Shown: positions 45,304 through 56,790, numbered from the stretch's first letter. The stretch: 64,000 bases of DNA from Curtobacterium sp. VKM Ac-1376 (GCF_015351025.1 NZ_JADKRV010000001.1:62001-126000), one strand, 5' to 3'. A program made the numbers and translations. Notes: generated from the sequence alone by a model not told the origin.

Positions 45304-45323
45304 GATGCCGGCAACCCGGCGTC
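45304..45323 (+). promoter_or_regulatory. Hairpin in the rplY leader, next to the ribosome-binding site
   Basis: GATGCCGG (45304-45311) pairs with CCGGCGTC (45316-45323) with one G-U pair and a four-base loop. It ends about a dozen bases before the AGGAGG of rplY. Leader structures that bind L25 are known in gammaproteobacteria; a similar autogenous site here is a guess. Confidence 0.4.
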
Positions 45324-45345
45324 GTCCCCGACACCAGGAGGCACC

Positions 45346-45969
45346 ATGGCCGACTACACCAAGCTCGCAGCGGAAGTCCGCACCAAGTTCGGCAAGGGCG
45401 CTGCCCGCAAGCTCCGCGCTGCCGACAAGATCCCCGCCGTCGTCTACGGCCACGGCACCGAGCCGCAGCACATCTCGCTGCCCGGTCACGAGACCATGCT
45501 GCTCGTCCGTACGGCCAACGCGGTCGTGGACCTCGACATCGAGGGTGCGGCGCAGCTCGCCCTCGTGAAGGACGTCCAGCGTGACCCGGTGCGTCAGATC
45601 ATCGAGCACATCGACCTCGTGGTCCTCCGCCGCGGCGAGAAGGTCACCGTCGACGTGCCCGTCCTCATCGAGGGCGAGTCCTTCTCCGGCACCATCCACG
45701 TGCAGGACCTCAACACGATCTCGCTGCTCGTGCTCGCCACGAACATCCCGGAGCACGTCTCCGTGAACGTCGAGGGCCTCGAGGACGGCGTGCAGATCCA
45801 CGCCGCGCAGCTCGAGCTCCCCGAGGGCGCCGAGCTCGAGACCGACCCGGAGGCGCTGGTCGTCGCGATCGTCACCCCGCGTGGCACCGCTGACGACGAC
45901 GCCGCCGACGAGGCGTCGGCCGAGGCCGGTGCCGAGTCGGGTGCCGAGGGCGCTGCGGACTCCGAGTAA
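45346..45969 (+). CDS. rplY: 50S ribosomal protein L25/general stress protein Ctc
   Basis: A 207-residue long-form L25 (Ctc type) that binds 5S rRNA. The N-terminal L25 domain reads FGKGAARKLRAADKIPAVVYGHG. A beta-rich TL5-like C-terminal domain (DVPVLIEGESFSGTIHVQ; LEDGVQIHAAQLELPEGAEL) follows, then an acidic Ala/Glu tail of about 30 residues. AGGAGG lies shortly before the ATG. pth follows after 29 bases, a widespread pairing. Confidence 0.96.
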   Translation: MADYTKLAAEVRTKFGKGAARKLRAADKIPAVVYGHGTEPQHISLPGHETMLLVRTANAVVDLDIEGAAQLALVKDVQRDPVRQIIEHIDLVVLRRGEKVTVDVPVLIEGESFSGTIHVQDLNTISLLVLATNIPEHVSVNVEGLEDGVQIHAAQLELPEGAELETDPEALVVAIVTPRGTADDDAADEASAEAGAESGAEGAADSE

Positions 45970-45998
45970 CACCCCTTCGAAGACATCTGGCCGGCGCT

Positions 45999-46583
45999 GT
46001 GGCGGATCGCATCCTCGTCGTGGTCGGGCTCGGGAACCCCGGGCCCGGCTACGCCGGCAACCGTCACAACGTCGGCCAGATGGTCCTCGACGAACTCGCC
46101 GCCCGCATGGGGGCGACGTTCAAGAAGCACAAGACGCCGAACCAGGTCGCCGAGGGGCGCCTGGTGCCCGGCGGACCGCGACTCGTGCTGGCGAAGCCCG
46201 GGTCGTTCATGAACACCTCGGGCGGGCCGGTCTCCTCGGTGCTCGGGTTCTACAGCGCGACCCCCGCCGAGCTCGTCGTCGTGCACGACGAGCTGGACCT
46301 GCCGTTCGACACCGTCCGTCTCAAGGGCAGCGGCGGGCACGGTGGCCACAACGGTCTGCGCGACATCATCAAGGCCACCGGCACGAACGAGTTCACGCGT
46401 GTGCGGGTCGGCATCGGCCGTCCCCCCGGTCGTCAGGACCCGGCCGACTACGTGCTGCGCGACTTCTCCGCAGCCGAGAAGAAGACGCTGCCGATCCTGC
46501 TGGCCGACGCAGCGGACGCGGTCGAGGCGATCGCCGAGGTCGGCCTGCTCGCGGCGCAGCAGCGCGTCCACGCGCCGTCCTGA
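45999..46583 (+). CDS. pth: Peptidyl-tRNA hydrolase
   Basis: A 194-residue enzyme that frees tRNA from stalled peptidyl-tRNA. Motifs: VVGLGNPGPGYAGNRHNVGQM (catalytic His in NRHN), KPGSFMNTSGGPV and VVHDELDLPF, then KGSGGHGGHNGLRDI. The length is standard. The GTG at 45999 gives the normal N-terminus, though no strong ribosome-binding site is visible. It is likely co-transcribed with rplY. Confidence 0.96.
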   Translation: MADRILVVVGLGNPGPGYAGNRHNVGQMVLDELAARMGATFKKHKTPNQVAEGRLVPGGPRLVLAKPGSFMNTSGGPVSSVLGFYSATPAELVVVHDELDLPFDTVRLKGSGGHGGHNGLRDIIKATGTNEFTRVRVGIGRPPGRQDPADYVLRDFSAAEKKTLPILLADAADAVEAIAEVGLLAAQQRVHAPS

Positions 46584-46638
46584 CGCTCCTCGCTGTTCGC
46601 CCGTCGCGCACGACGCGGGCGCTGTCGGTGGTGGCCGG

Positions 46639-46644
46639 TACCAT
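46639..46644 (+). promoter_or_regulatory. -10 box of a probably leaderless mfd transcript
   Basis: TACCAT ends seven bases before the GTG of mfd, and no ribosome-binding site is present. This places the transcription start at or next to the start codon. Confidence 0.5.
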
Positions 46645-46651
46645 CTCCTGA

Positions 46652-49600
46652 GTGACGATCTCGGGCATCATCCCTGCGCTTTCCCGCGCCTCCGCCTTCG
46701 ATCGCGTCCTGCGCGCCGCGCCGCGCGACGCTGACTTCTCCGTGGTCGACGGCCTCCGGGTCCCGCTGCTCGGGGCCCTGCTCGCCGAGCGCACCGGCCC
46801 GCAGTGCGTCCTTGTCATCACGGCGACGGGGCGTGAGGCCGAGGCTGTCCGAGAATCCTTCGGCAGCTACCTGCCCGACGCCCAGGTGCTCGAGTTCCCG
46901 GCGTGGGAGACCCTGCCGCACGAACGGCTCAGCCCGAGTGCGCAGACCGTCGGCACCCGCATCGCGACGTTGCGGAAGCTCGCGGCCTGGCAGGCGGCTG
47001 CCCCGGCAGACCGCCGTCAGACGATCGTGGTCGCGAGCGTCCGTGCGGCCCTGCAGCCGATCGCGAGCAACCTGACGTCCCTCGCCCCCGTGGTGCTGCG
47101 CACGGACTCTCGCGGCAACGACCTCTCGGTGATCGCGTCCCAGCTCGTCGACCTCGCCTACGCCCGCGTCGACCTCGTCACCCGTCGCGGGGAGTTCGCG
47201 GTGCGCGGCGGCATCCTCGACGTCTTCCCCCCTGCTGCAGACCACCCGGTCCGGGTCGACTTCTTCGGTGACGAGATCGAGGCGATCAAGGCCTTCTCCG
47301 TCGCCGACCAGCGCACCACCGAGGACGACCTCGGCTCGGTCGAACTCACCGCCTCGCGCGAACTCCTGCTCAGCGACGACGTCCGGCAGCGCGCGCGCGA
47401 GATGCTGCACGAGTTCCCGAACCTGTCGCAGATGCTGGCGAAGATCGCCGAGGGGATCCCGGTCGAGGGCATGGAGTCGCTCGCCCCCGCGCTCGTGCAG
47501 GAACTGGTCCCCGTCACGAGCTACCTGCCGGACGACGCCACCATCGCGGTGTTCTCGCCCGAGCGGGTGAACGGCCGCGCGAACAGCCTGGCTGAGACGA
47601 ACACCGAGTTCCTGCAGGCCGCGTGGAGCGCCGCGGTCGCCGGCGCGCAGGCCCCGATCGACCTCGACGCCGGCAACTTCCTCACCGTGCAGCAGCTCAG
47701 GAACACTCGCGGCCAGCGCACCTGGTGGACCGTGTCGCCGTTCGATTCCGGCCTCGACGAGGGCGACACCGAGCGGGTCCTGACCGATGCCGAGGCCGCG
47801 GCCGAGGCGGGCGAGTACATCCGCGTCCGCGCCGAGGCGGTGCCGAGCTTCGCGGGCAGCGCCGACGGCGCGATCGCGCACGTGAAGTCGCTGACCGACG
47901 ACGGGTGGGCGGTCGTGGTGACCGCCCAGGGGCAGGGGCTGGTCGAGCGGGCGGTGCAGGTCCTCGCGGACGCGGGGGTCGCAGCCCGTGCCGAAGCCGT
48001 CACCGCGCCTCCCGAGCCGGGGGTCGCCGTCGTGACGACCGCCACCGTCGAGTCGGGGTTCGCCATCCCCGACCCTCGCATCGCGGTCATCAGCGAAGCC
48101 GAGTTCTACGGCCGCAGCGTCCAGCAGGGCGCGCGCACCGTCAAGAAGCTGGCGAGCCGACGCAAGAACGTCGTCGACCCGCTGCAGCTCAAGCCGGGCG
48201 ACGTCGTCGTGCACACCACGCACGGCATCGGCAAGTTCGTCGAGCTCGTCTCGCGCGAAGTGAGCTCCGGCGGCCGCAACGCGGTGAAGACGCAGCGCGA
48301 GTACCTCGTGCTCGAGTACGCACCGTCGAAGCGCAACTACCCGGGCGACAAGCTCTTCGTGCCGACGGACCAGCTCGACCAGCTGTCGCGGTACGTCGGC
48401 GGCGAGTCCCCGACCCTGTCGAAGATGGGCGGCTCGGACTGGTCCGCCGCGAAGTCGAAGGCCCGCAAGGCCGTCCGTGACATCGCCGTCGACCTGGTGA
48501 AGCTGTACTCGGCGCGCATGGCGTCGAAGGGGCACGCGTTCGGGCCGGACACCCCGTGGCAGCGTGAGCTGGAAGAGGCGTTCCCGTTCGCCGAGACCGC
48601 CGACCAGCTCACCACGATCGACGAGATCAAGCGCGACATGGAGCGGCCGATCCCGATGGACCGCCTGCTCTCCGGCGACGTCGGGTACGGCAAGACCGAG
48701 GTCGCCGTCCGTGCCGCGTTCAAGGCCGTGCAGGACGGCAAGCAGGTCGTCATGCTCGTGCCGACGACCCTGCTCGTCCGGCAGCACATGGAGACGTTCC
48801 AGGAGCGCTTCGCCGGGTTCCCCGTGCACCTGCGCGCCCTCAGCCGGTTCCAGTCCGAGAAGGAGTCGAAGGAGACCATCGCCGGGCTCGCCGACGGCAC
48901 GGTCGACATCGTCATCGCGACGCACCGGATCCTGTCGCAGGGCATCACGTTCAAGGACGTCGGGCTCGTCATCATCGACGAGGAACAGCGGTTCGGCGTC
49001 GAGCACAAGGACCAGCTGAAGAAGTTCAAGACCAACGTGGACGTCCTGGCGATGTCGGCGACCCCGATCCCGCGCTCGCTCGAGATGGCGGTCACCGGGA
49101 TCCGCGAGATGTCGACCCTGGCCACCCCACCAGAGGACCGCCACCCGATCCTGACCTTCGTCGGGCCGCAGTCCGACCTGCAGGTGGCGGCGGCGATCCG
49201 CCGCGAGCTGCTGCGCGAGGGCCAGGTGTTCTACGTGCACAACCGCGTGCGGGACATCCAGTCGGTCGCCGCCCACCTGGCCGAGATCGTGCCGGACGCC
49301 CGCATCGCCGTCGCGCACGGGCAGATGTCGGAGAGCAGCCTCGAGCAGGTCATGGTCGACTTCTGGGAGCGCCGGTTCGACGTCCTGGTGTCGACGACGA
49401 TCATCGAGACCGGGCTGGACATCGCCAACGCGAACACGCTCATCATCGACAAGGCGGACAAGTACGGTCTGTCGCAGCTCCACCAGCTGCGGGGTCGTGT
49501 CGGCCGTGGGCGAGAGCGCGGGTACGCGTACTTCCTCTACGACTCCGACAAGCCGCTGTCCGAGACCGCCCAGGACCGCCTCGAGACCATCGCGGCGAAC

Positions 49601-50260
49601 AACGAGCTCGGCGCGGGCATGCAGGTCGCCATGAAGGACCTCGAGATCCGCGGCGCCGGCAACCTGCTCGGTGGGGAGCAGTCCGGCCACATCGCCGGTG
49701 TCGGCTTCGACCTGTACCTCCGCATGATCGGCGAGGCCGTCTCCCAGTTCCGCGGTGACGTCGCCGAGGGGCAGACCGAGCTCCGGCTCGAGATCCCCGT
49801 CGACGCGCACATCCCCGAGGACTACGTCGAGTCCGAGCGTCTCCGGCTCGAGGCGTACCAGAAGCTCTCGGCGGCCTCGGCACCCACGGCGCAGCCGGAC
49901 GCGATCGACATGGTGCTCGACGAACTCACCGACCGCTACGGGCAGCCGCCACAGGCCGTGCAGACCCTGGTCGAGGTGTCCCGGCTCCGGCGCATGGCGC
50001 AGCAGGTCGGGCTGTCCGACGTGGTGGTCATGGGTTCGAACCTGCGCGTCGCGGGCAAGGAGCTCGCCGACTCGATGCAGGTGCGGCTCAAGCGCATGTT
50101 CCCGGGGGCCCGGTGGTTCCCGCAGCAGAACGCGACGAGCATCCCGATCCCCCGGCCGCACGACCAGGCGCTGCCGGACGAGGCCCTCATCGAGTGGGTG
50201 GAGAGCATCCTGACGGCCGTGTACGGGGCGACGACCCCGGCAGAAGCGCCGGCGGCGTAG
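46652..50260 (+). CDS. mfd: Transcription-repair coupling factor
   Basis: A 1202-residue ATPase that removes stalled RNA polymerase and recruits UvrA. Order of domains: UvrB-like N-terminal module (ITATGREAEAVRESF; EFPAWETLPHERLSP), the polymerase-binding CarD-like domain near residue 510 (LKPGDVVVHTTHGIGKFVE), and the RecG-like helicase (Walker A GDVGYGKTEVA; box II IDEEQRFG; RGRVGRGRERGYAYF). The C-terminal TRCF domain ends near residue 1180. The length is typical. The GTG at 46652 matches the leaderless -10. Confidence 0.97.
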   Translation: MTISGIIPALSRASAFDRVLRAAPRDADFSVVDGLRVPLLGALLAERTGPQCVLVITATGREAEAVRESFGSYLPDAQVLEFPAWETLPHERLSPSAQTVGTRIATLRKLAAWQAAAPADRRQTIVVASVRAALQPIASNLTSLAPVVLRTDSRGNDLSVIASQLVDLAYARVDLVTRRGEFAVRGGILDVFPPAADHPVRVDFFGDEIEAIKAFSVADQRTTEDDLGSVELTASRELLLSDDVRQRAREMLHEFPNLSQMLAKIAEGIPVEGMESLAPALVQELVPVTSYLPDDATIAVFSPERVNGRANSLAETNTEFLQAAWSAAVAGAQAPIDLDAGNFLTVQQLRNTRGQRTWWTVSPFDSGLDEGDTERVLTDAEAAAEAGEYIRVRAEAVPSFAGSADGAIAHVKSLTDDGWAVVVTAQGQGLVERAVQVLADAGVAARAEAVTAPPEPGVAVVTTATVESGFAIPDPRIAVISEAEFYGRSVQQGARTVKKLASRRKNVVDPLQLKPGDVVVHTTHGIGKFVELVSREVSSGGRNAVKTQREYLVLEYAPSKRNYPGDKLFVPTDQLDQLSRYVGGESPTLSKMGGSDWSAAKSKARKAVRDIAVDLVKLYSARMASKGHAFGPDTPWQRELEEAFPFAETADQLTTIDEIKRDMERPIPMDRLLSGDVGYGKTEVAVRAAFKAVQDGKQVVMLVPTTLLVRQHMETFQERFAGFPVHLRALSRFQSEKESKETIAGLADGTVDIVIATHRILSQGITFKDVGLVIIDEEQRFGVEHKDQLKKFKTNVDVLAMSATPIPRSLEMAVTGIREMSTLATPPEDRHPILTFVGPQSDLQVAAAIRRELLREGQVFYVHNRVRDIQSVAAHLAEIVPDARIAVAHGQMSESSLEQVMVDFWERRFDVLVSTTIIETGLDIANANTLIIDKADKYGLSQLHQLRGRVGRGRERGYAYFLYDSDKPLSETAQDRLETIAANNELGAGMQVAMKDLEIRGAGNLLGGEQSGHIAGVGFDLYLRMIGEAVSQFRGDVAEGQTELRLEIPVDAHIPEDYVESERLRLEAYQKLSAASAPTAQPDAIDMVLDELTDRYGQPPQAVQTLVEVSRLRRMAQQVGLSDVVVMGSNLRVAGKELADSMQVRLKRMFPGARWFPQQNATSIPIPRPHDQALPDEALIEWVESILTAVYGATTPAEAPAA

Positions 50261-50271
50261 ACGCCGACACT

Positions 50272-50319
50272 GACGGACTGGAGGCACGGTGCGGGCCCGC
50301 ACCGTGCCTCCAGTCCGTC
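50272..50319. terminator. Perfect 48-bp palindrome between mfd and nhaA (repeat family A)
   Basis: Arms 50272-50295 and 50296-50319 are exactly complementary, with no loop. The arm contains GGAGGCACGGTGCGGG. It lies between the convergent ends of mfd and nhaA and is the most perfect member of the family; it could form a very stable hairpin in either transcript. Confidence 0.8.
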
Positions 50320-50418
50320 CCTGGCCGGGTCCACGGCGCGCACGCCGTTCGCGACGATCCACGCGTTGATCGACGCGTGGATCGTCGCAAGTGTGGTGCC
50401 CGCCCGGTCCGCCGCCCG

Positions 50419-51597
50419 CTACTCCGTCGCCTCGGCCTCGGACAGCTCGCGCCGCGCGCGGTAGGCCCGCGCCCGGAGGGTGACGACGACCGCCGACGCC
50501 ACGATGGCGATGCCGGATCCGACGAGCACGGCGAGGACGCCCTCGTCGAGGATCTCCTCGTTGCGGGCGAACGCGAGTTCGTTCATCAGGAGCGAGACCG
50601 TGAACCCGATCCCGCCGAGCACACCGACGGTGATGATCGAGAAGAACGACAGCGAGGAGCGGCCGGGCGAGCGGAAGATCCGCGTGGCGATGACGCCGAA
50701 CAGGGTGATGCCGATGACCTTGCCGACCGGCAGCGCGATGACGACCGCCCAGAACGTGGGGGAGAGCTCGGCGATGCCCACCGCGGGGATGATCACCGCG
50801 GCCGAGGCGAACGCGAACACCGGCAGGACGATCGCGTTCGACCACGGCTCGACGTTCTCGTGCAGGGTGTGGCCGGGGCGGCGGGGGAGTACGAGGCCGA
50901 GCGCGACGCCCGCGATCGTGGCGTGCACGCCGGAGTGGTAGACGAGCCACCACGTCACGAGTCCGACCAGGACCATCGCCACGATCAGGACGGTCTGCCC
51001 GCTGCGTCCGGGCCGGAGCATGCGGCCGAGCAGCCAGAACAGCGCGAGCGTGACCACGGCGCCGCCGAGGGCCAGGAAGTCGGTGTCGTGCGCGAACACG
51101 ACGGCGATGATGATGATCGCGATGAGGTCGTCGAGCACGGCGAGTGCGAGCAGGAACACCCGGATGCCGCCCGGCAGTCCCCGGCCGAACATGGCGAGGA
51201 CCCCGAGCGCGAACGCGATGTCCGTTGCCGTCGGGATCGGCCAGCCGTGCGTGTACGGGGTCCCCGCAGTGACGAGGAGGAACACACCGGCGGGGACGAG
51301 CACGCCACCGACGGCAGCGATGGCCGGCACGATCGCGGTCTTCGGGTTGGACAGTTCACCGTCGACGAGTTCCTGCTTCAGCTCGATCGCGACGAGCAGG
51401 AAGAACACCGCGAGCAGGCCGTCACTGATCCAGTGTGCGATCGACAGGTCGAGGCCGACGGCGCCGAGCGGCAGGTGGGCGGCCAGCAGACGTTCGAGGC
51501 CGGGGCCGACGGGCGAGTTCGCCACGACGAGGCCGAGCACCGCGGCGGTGAGGAGTGCGACGGCACTGAAGCGGGGGGAGCGGACGAGGGATGACAT
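50419..51597 (-). CDS. nhaA: Na+/H+ antiporter NhaA
   Basis: A 392-residue membrane protein with about 12 segments exchanging Na+ for H+. Key motifs: AIELKQELVDGELSNPK, PIPTATDIAFALGVLAMFG and LAVLDDLIAIIIIA, whose Asp-Asp pair binds the ion. GGIGFTVSLLMNELAF is near the end. The ATG at 51597 has GGAGA upstream and gives the usual N-terminus; an in-frame start 54 bases earlier is less likely. Confidence 0.95.
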   Translation of the reverse strand: MSSLVRSPRFSAVALLTAAVLGLVVANSPVGPGLERLLAAHLPLGAVGLDLSIAHWISDGLLAVFFLLVAIELKQELVDGELSNPKTAIVPAIAAVGGVLVPAGVFLLVTAGTPYTHGWPIPTATDIAFALGVLAMFGRGLPGGIRVFLLALAVLDDLIAIIIIAVVFAHDTDFLALGGAVVTLALFWLLGRMLRPGRSGQTVLIVAMVLVGLVTWWLVYHSGVHATIAGVALGLVLPRRPGHTLHENVEPWSNAIVLPVFAFASAAVIIPAVGIAELSPTFWAVVIALPVGKVIGITLFGVIATRIFRSPGRSSLSFFSIITVGVLGGIGFTVSLLMNELAFARNEEILDEGVLAVLVGSGIAIVASAVVVTLRARAYRARRELSEAEATE

Positions 51598-51687
51598 GGA
51601 TCTCCGTCTCGAGGGGTCGGGTAGTGGTCCGTCGACCAGACTTCCCGACACGCCTCCACCAGCATACGGGAATGAGACGATGGCGCG

Positions 51688-52389
51688 ATGACCGCCCTAC
51701 CCGACCTGGTGACCGTCGTCGACCGCCTGCTCGCCGAGGACGGAGGGTGCGTCTGGAACCGGGCGCAGACCCACGCGTCCCTCGCCCGCTACGCCGTCGA
51801 GGAGTCGTACGAACTCGTCGACGCGATCGACGACGGCGACCCGGACGACGTGCGCGAGGAACTCGGCGACCTGCTCTACCAGGTCGTCCTGCACGCCGGC
51901 ATCGCTGCACGAGCGGGCGAGTTCACCCTCGAGGACGTCGCCGCCGGCGTGCGCGACAAGATGACGCGACGCCACCCGCACGTGTTCGGGGACGAGACCG
52001 CGGACACCGTCGAGGACGTCGTGCGCGTCTGGCGTGCGGCGAAGGCGGCCGAGAAGTCGACCAGGCGGAGCGTGTTCGACGGGGTCCCGCGGGCGATGCC
52101 GCCCCTGGAGCGCGCGGTGAAGCTGCTCGAACGCCTGGACGAGCGTGGGGACGCCGACGCGGTCGTCGCGTCCGTCGTCGGTGCTGGCCGGGAGGCCCGT
52201 GGTGCGTCGTCAGCACCGGCTGCGGCGGGCGGGACGGGCGGGGCGGGCGAGGCGGGCGGGGTCGACGCGGCGTGGGGGATCGCGGTGCTCGGCGAGGTCG
52301 CGGCTGCGGCGCAGCAGGGGATCGACCCGGTCGCGAGTCTGCGCGCGGCGGTCTCGGCGCTCGAAGCGGCCGGTCGCAGAGTGGGATGA
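51688..52389 (+). CDS. mazG: MazG-family nucleoside triphosphate pyrophosphohydrolase
   Basis: A 233-residue all-alpha NTP pyrophosphatase. The metal-binding motif is EESYELVDAIDDGDPDDVREELGDLLYQVVLHA, with EExxE and ExxD helices. A Gly/Ala-rich linker near residues 170-190 separates it from a short C-terminal helix region, so only one catalytic domain is present. GACGAT six bases before the ATG may be a -10 for a leaderless transcript. Confidence 0.92.
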   Translation: MTALPDLVTVVDRLLAEDGGCVWNRAQTHASLARYAVEESYELVDAIDDGDPDDVREELGDLLYQVVLHAGIAARAGEFTLEDVAAGVRDKMTRRHPHVFGDETADTVEDVVRVWRAAKAAEKSTRRSVFDGVPRAMPPLERAVKLLERLDERGDADAVVASVVGAGREARGASSAPAAAGGTGGAGEAGGVDAAWGIAVLGEVAAAAQQGIDPVASLRAAVSALEAAGRRVG

Positions 52390-52474
52390 CGCCGACGTGG
52401 CCCGCGGAGAGGACGTCGCGCACGGGGGAGGGGAGCTGGCGCCCCGGGAGAGGACGTGCGCCCAAGGGGAGAGA

Positions 52475-52513
52475 ACGGGCGCCCTCCCAACCCGAAAAAA
52501 GGAGGGCGCCCGT
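52475..52513. terminator. Perfect 13-bp hairpin with A-rich loop
   Basis: ACGGGCGCCCTCC (52475-52487) and GGAGGGCGCCCGT (52501-52513) pair perfectly around a 13-base loop ending in six A residues. It may end the mazG transcript, though no U-run follows the stem. Confidence 0.55.
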
Positions 52514-52696
52514 GAGCGGGCGTCGGCTCCACCAGGGAGAGGGGCCGACAGGGAAACCCGCTCGAACCGCGGGACGCACTGCAGCACGTCGCCCCGCGAA
52601 CGGTCCGGGGAGCGGATCAGGCGCTCTCCGAACCGAGGTTCTGCATCCAGTATGCCAGTCGATCGCGAGCGGCGCAAACGCGGGAGCCGCGTCTGC

Positions 52697-52702
52697 CAGA
52701 CT
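52697..52702 (+). promoter_or_regulatory. -10 box of a probably leaderless hisS transcript
   Basis: CAGACT ends seven bases before the hisS ATG. No ribosome-binding site is present. Confidence 0.4.
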
Positions 52703-52709
52703 TGACCGC

Positions 52710-55345
<2,636 letters not shown>

Positions 55346-55373
55346 CCGACCCAGCCAGCAGCGCCGGCACCAC

Positions 55374-55409
55374 CGAGACGCCGTCCTCCTCCGGGAGGGC
55401 GGCGTCTCG
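55374..55409 (+). terminator. Hairpin terminator after eno
   Basis: CGAGACGCCG (55374-55383) and CGGCGTCTCG (55400-55409) are perfectly complementary, with an inner CCTCC/GGAGG pairing. It lies 29 bases after the eno stop. Confidence 0.75.
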
Positions 55410-55446
55410 TCGTGTGCGGCCCCCGAGGTGTCCCACGAGATCGCTC

Positions 55447-55560
55447 GACATGCCGCTGTCGCTCGCCGAGGTTGCACGAACCGTCGCCTCGACGGGCCGA
55501 GGGCGACACTTCGTGCGACCGCGGCAGCACGCATGCGGCGAGTTGTGCGACCGACCCCCG
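55447..55560. repeat. Degenerate intergenic repeat, family C copy 2
   Basis: Contains CGACATGCCGCT, then CTCGCCGAGGTTGCACGAA, followed by an inverted partner TTCGTGCGACC at 55511-55521. It resembles 26305-26420 in word order and length. It lies between the eno terminator and the ftsB-like gene. Confidence 0.5.
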
Positions 55561-55625
55561 ACCGCAAGACGCTGAGAGGGCGCCCAACGGCCGCGTGCCG
55601 GGCGGTCCGACCGGTCCCGCCGGGT

Positions 55626-55631
55626 TATCGT
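55626..55631 (+). promoter_or_regulatory. -10 box of a probably leaderless ftsB-like transcript
   Basis: TATCGT ends six bases before the GTG at 55638; no ribosome-binding site is visible. Confidence 0.5.
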
Positions 55632-55637
55632 CGGATC

Positions 55638-56171
55638 GTGCCCAGCCAGAAGCCCCGCGTCCGCCGCGTGCCCGTGGTGATGCCCGACGGCAGCACGCCG
55701 GTGCAGCCCTGGTACCGCTCGATCCACTTCTCCGGGTTCAGCCTGCTCATGCTCGCGATCATCGTGCTCTTCGTCGTGGTCCTCGCCCCGTCGCTGCGCA
55801 CGCTCATCCAGCAGCAGGAGCAGATCGCCCAGCAGCAGCGCGAGGTCGCGAGCCAGAAGGCCGACGTCACGCAGAAGAAGAAGGACGTCGCGCGCTGGGA
55901 CGACCCCGCCTACATCGAGGCGCAGGCCCGCGACCGGCTGCTCTACGTCTACCCGGGCGAGGAGAGCTACCTGGTCATGGGCGCCGAGGACGACCAGCGC
56001 GAGACGACCCCGACCACCGAATCGGGCACACCCGTGAGCGCCAAGGTGCAGACGCCCAAGGTCGACTGGGTGCAGGCGATGCTCTCCTCGGTGCTGCAGT
56101 CCGGTCTGAGCGACGAGACGGCCGCCGACCTCGTGGCGCCCGACGTCGCGGGGACCGGCGAGAGCAAGTAA
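55638..56171 (+). CDS. FtsB/DivIC-family septum formation initiator
   Basis: A 177-residue bitopic membrane protein of the divisome. A cytoplasmic basic N-terminus (VPSQKPRVRRVPVV) is followed by a transmembrane segment at about residues 37-57 (LLMLAIIVLFVVVLAPSL). A Gln-rich coiled coil comes next (LIQQQEQIAQQQREVASQ), then WDDPAYIEAQARDRLLYVYPGE, the family signature. The location after eno is the conserved one. The C-terminal 60 residues are a variable tail. Confidence 0.92.
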   Translation: MPSQKPRVRRVPVVMPDGSTPVQPWYRSIHFSGFSLLMLAIIVLFVVVLAPSLRTLIQQQEQIAQQQREVASQKADVTQKKKDVARWDDPAYIEAQARDRLLYVYPGEESYLVMGAEDDQRETTPTTESGTPVSAKVQTPKVDWVQAMLSSVLQSGLSDETAADLVAPDVAGTGESK

Positions 56172-56226
56172 CGCCGAGCACCGGCACCCGTCCGGGGCGA
56201 CGGTGCGAGGGGCGCCGCGACTCCGG

Positions 56227-56232
56227 TAGGCT
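56227..56232 (+). promoter_or_regulatory. -10 box of a probably leaderless DUF501 transcript
   Basis: TAGGCT ends nine bases before the GTG at 56242; no ribosome-binding site is visible in between. Confidence 0.5.
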
Positions 56233-56241
56233 CACGTTCCC

Positions 56242-56790
56242 GTGACGACCCCTCCCTTCGACCCGCCCTCCGACCGCGACGTCCAGGTCGTGTCGGCGCA
56301 GCTCGGCCGACCGGCGCGCGACGTCATCGGGATCGCGGCACGCTGCGTCTGTGGCAACCCCACCGTCGTCTCCACGAAGCCCCGACTGTCGAACGGCACC
56401 CCGTTCCCGACGTTCTACTACCTGTGCCACCCGGCGGCCACCGCCGCGGTCAGCACCCTCGAGGCGAACCAGGTGATGCCCGAGCTGGCAGCGCTGCTCG
56501 AGGACGACACCATCGCGGCCGCGTACCTCGCGGCCCACGAGTCCTACCTGGCCGATCGCGAGTCGATCGAACACGTCGACGAGATCGACGGCATCAGCGC
56601 CGGTGGAATGCCCACCCGTGTGAAGTGCCTGCACGCCCTCGTCGGACACGCCCTCGCCGCCGGACCCGGCGTCAACCCCATCGGTGACCTCGCGCTCGAG
56701 CGCGCGGACTGGTCGCCCTCCCGGTGTGAATGCCGGGCGTATGATGACGGTGCAGACGCTGGAGTCGGGGCGGGTGGCGGCGAAGTCTGA
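56242..56790 (+). CDS. DUF501 protein
   Basis: A 182-residue conserved protein of unknown function. The family pattern is QLGRPARDVIGIAARCVCGNPTVVSTKPRLSNGTPFPTFYYLCHP at the front (seen without gaps), then HESYLADRESI and MPTRVKCLHALVGHALAAG, with a Cys at both ends of the core (CRC-like ECRAY). It is conserved next to ftsB and eno in actinobacteria. Its 3' end contains the ndh promoter. Confidence 0.9.
   Translation: MTTPPFDPPSDRDVQVVSAQLGRPARDVIGIAARCVCGNPTVVSTKPRLSNGTPFPTFYYLCHPAATAAVSTLEANQVMPELAALLEDDTIAAAYLAAHESYLADRESIEHVDEIDGISAGGMPTRVKCLHALVGHALAAGPGVNPIGDLALERADWSPSRCECRAYDDGADAGVGAGGGEV
56738..56743 (+). promoter_or_regulatory. -10 box of ndh, inside the end of the DUF501 gene
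   Basis: TATGAT is near-consensus. It lies about 90 bases before the ndh start and within the last codons of the DUF501 gene. No good -35 is visible. Confidence 0.5.

Larger units (their letters stand above)
52390..52709. other. 320-base non-coding region upstream of hisS
   Basis: No convincing gene on either strand. The first part contains the word GGAGAGGACGT twice (52400 and 52447), a variant GGAGAGAACGG (52469) and GGGAGAGG again near 52534. A strong hairpin is at 52475-52513. The end is the hisS promoter region. It does not match RNase P, tmRNA or SRP RNA signatures that I can recognise. It may encode a small RNA or a structured leader. Confidence 0.5.

Noticed and set aside
46448..50953. 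Open frame of about 1500 codons on the minus strand across mfd.
   Set aside because: It is the antisense shadow of a clear mfd gene; the translation is rich in Arg, Gly, Asp and Val with no domain. High-GC codon bias produces such frames across the window.
52475..52513. Hairpin considered as part of a T-box or other riboswitch for hisS.
   Set aside because: No T-box sequence or specifier loop is visible, and hisS appears to have its own -10 box next to the ATG.
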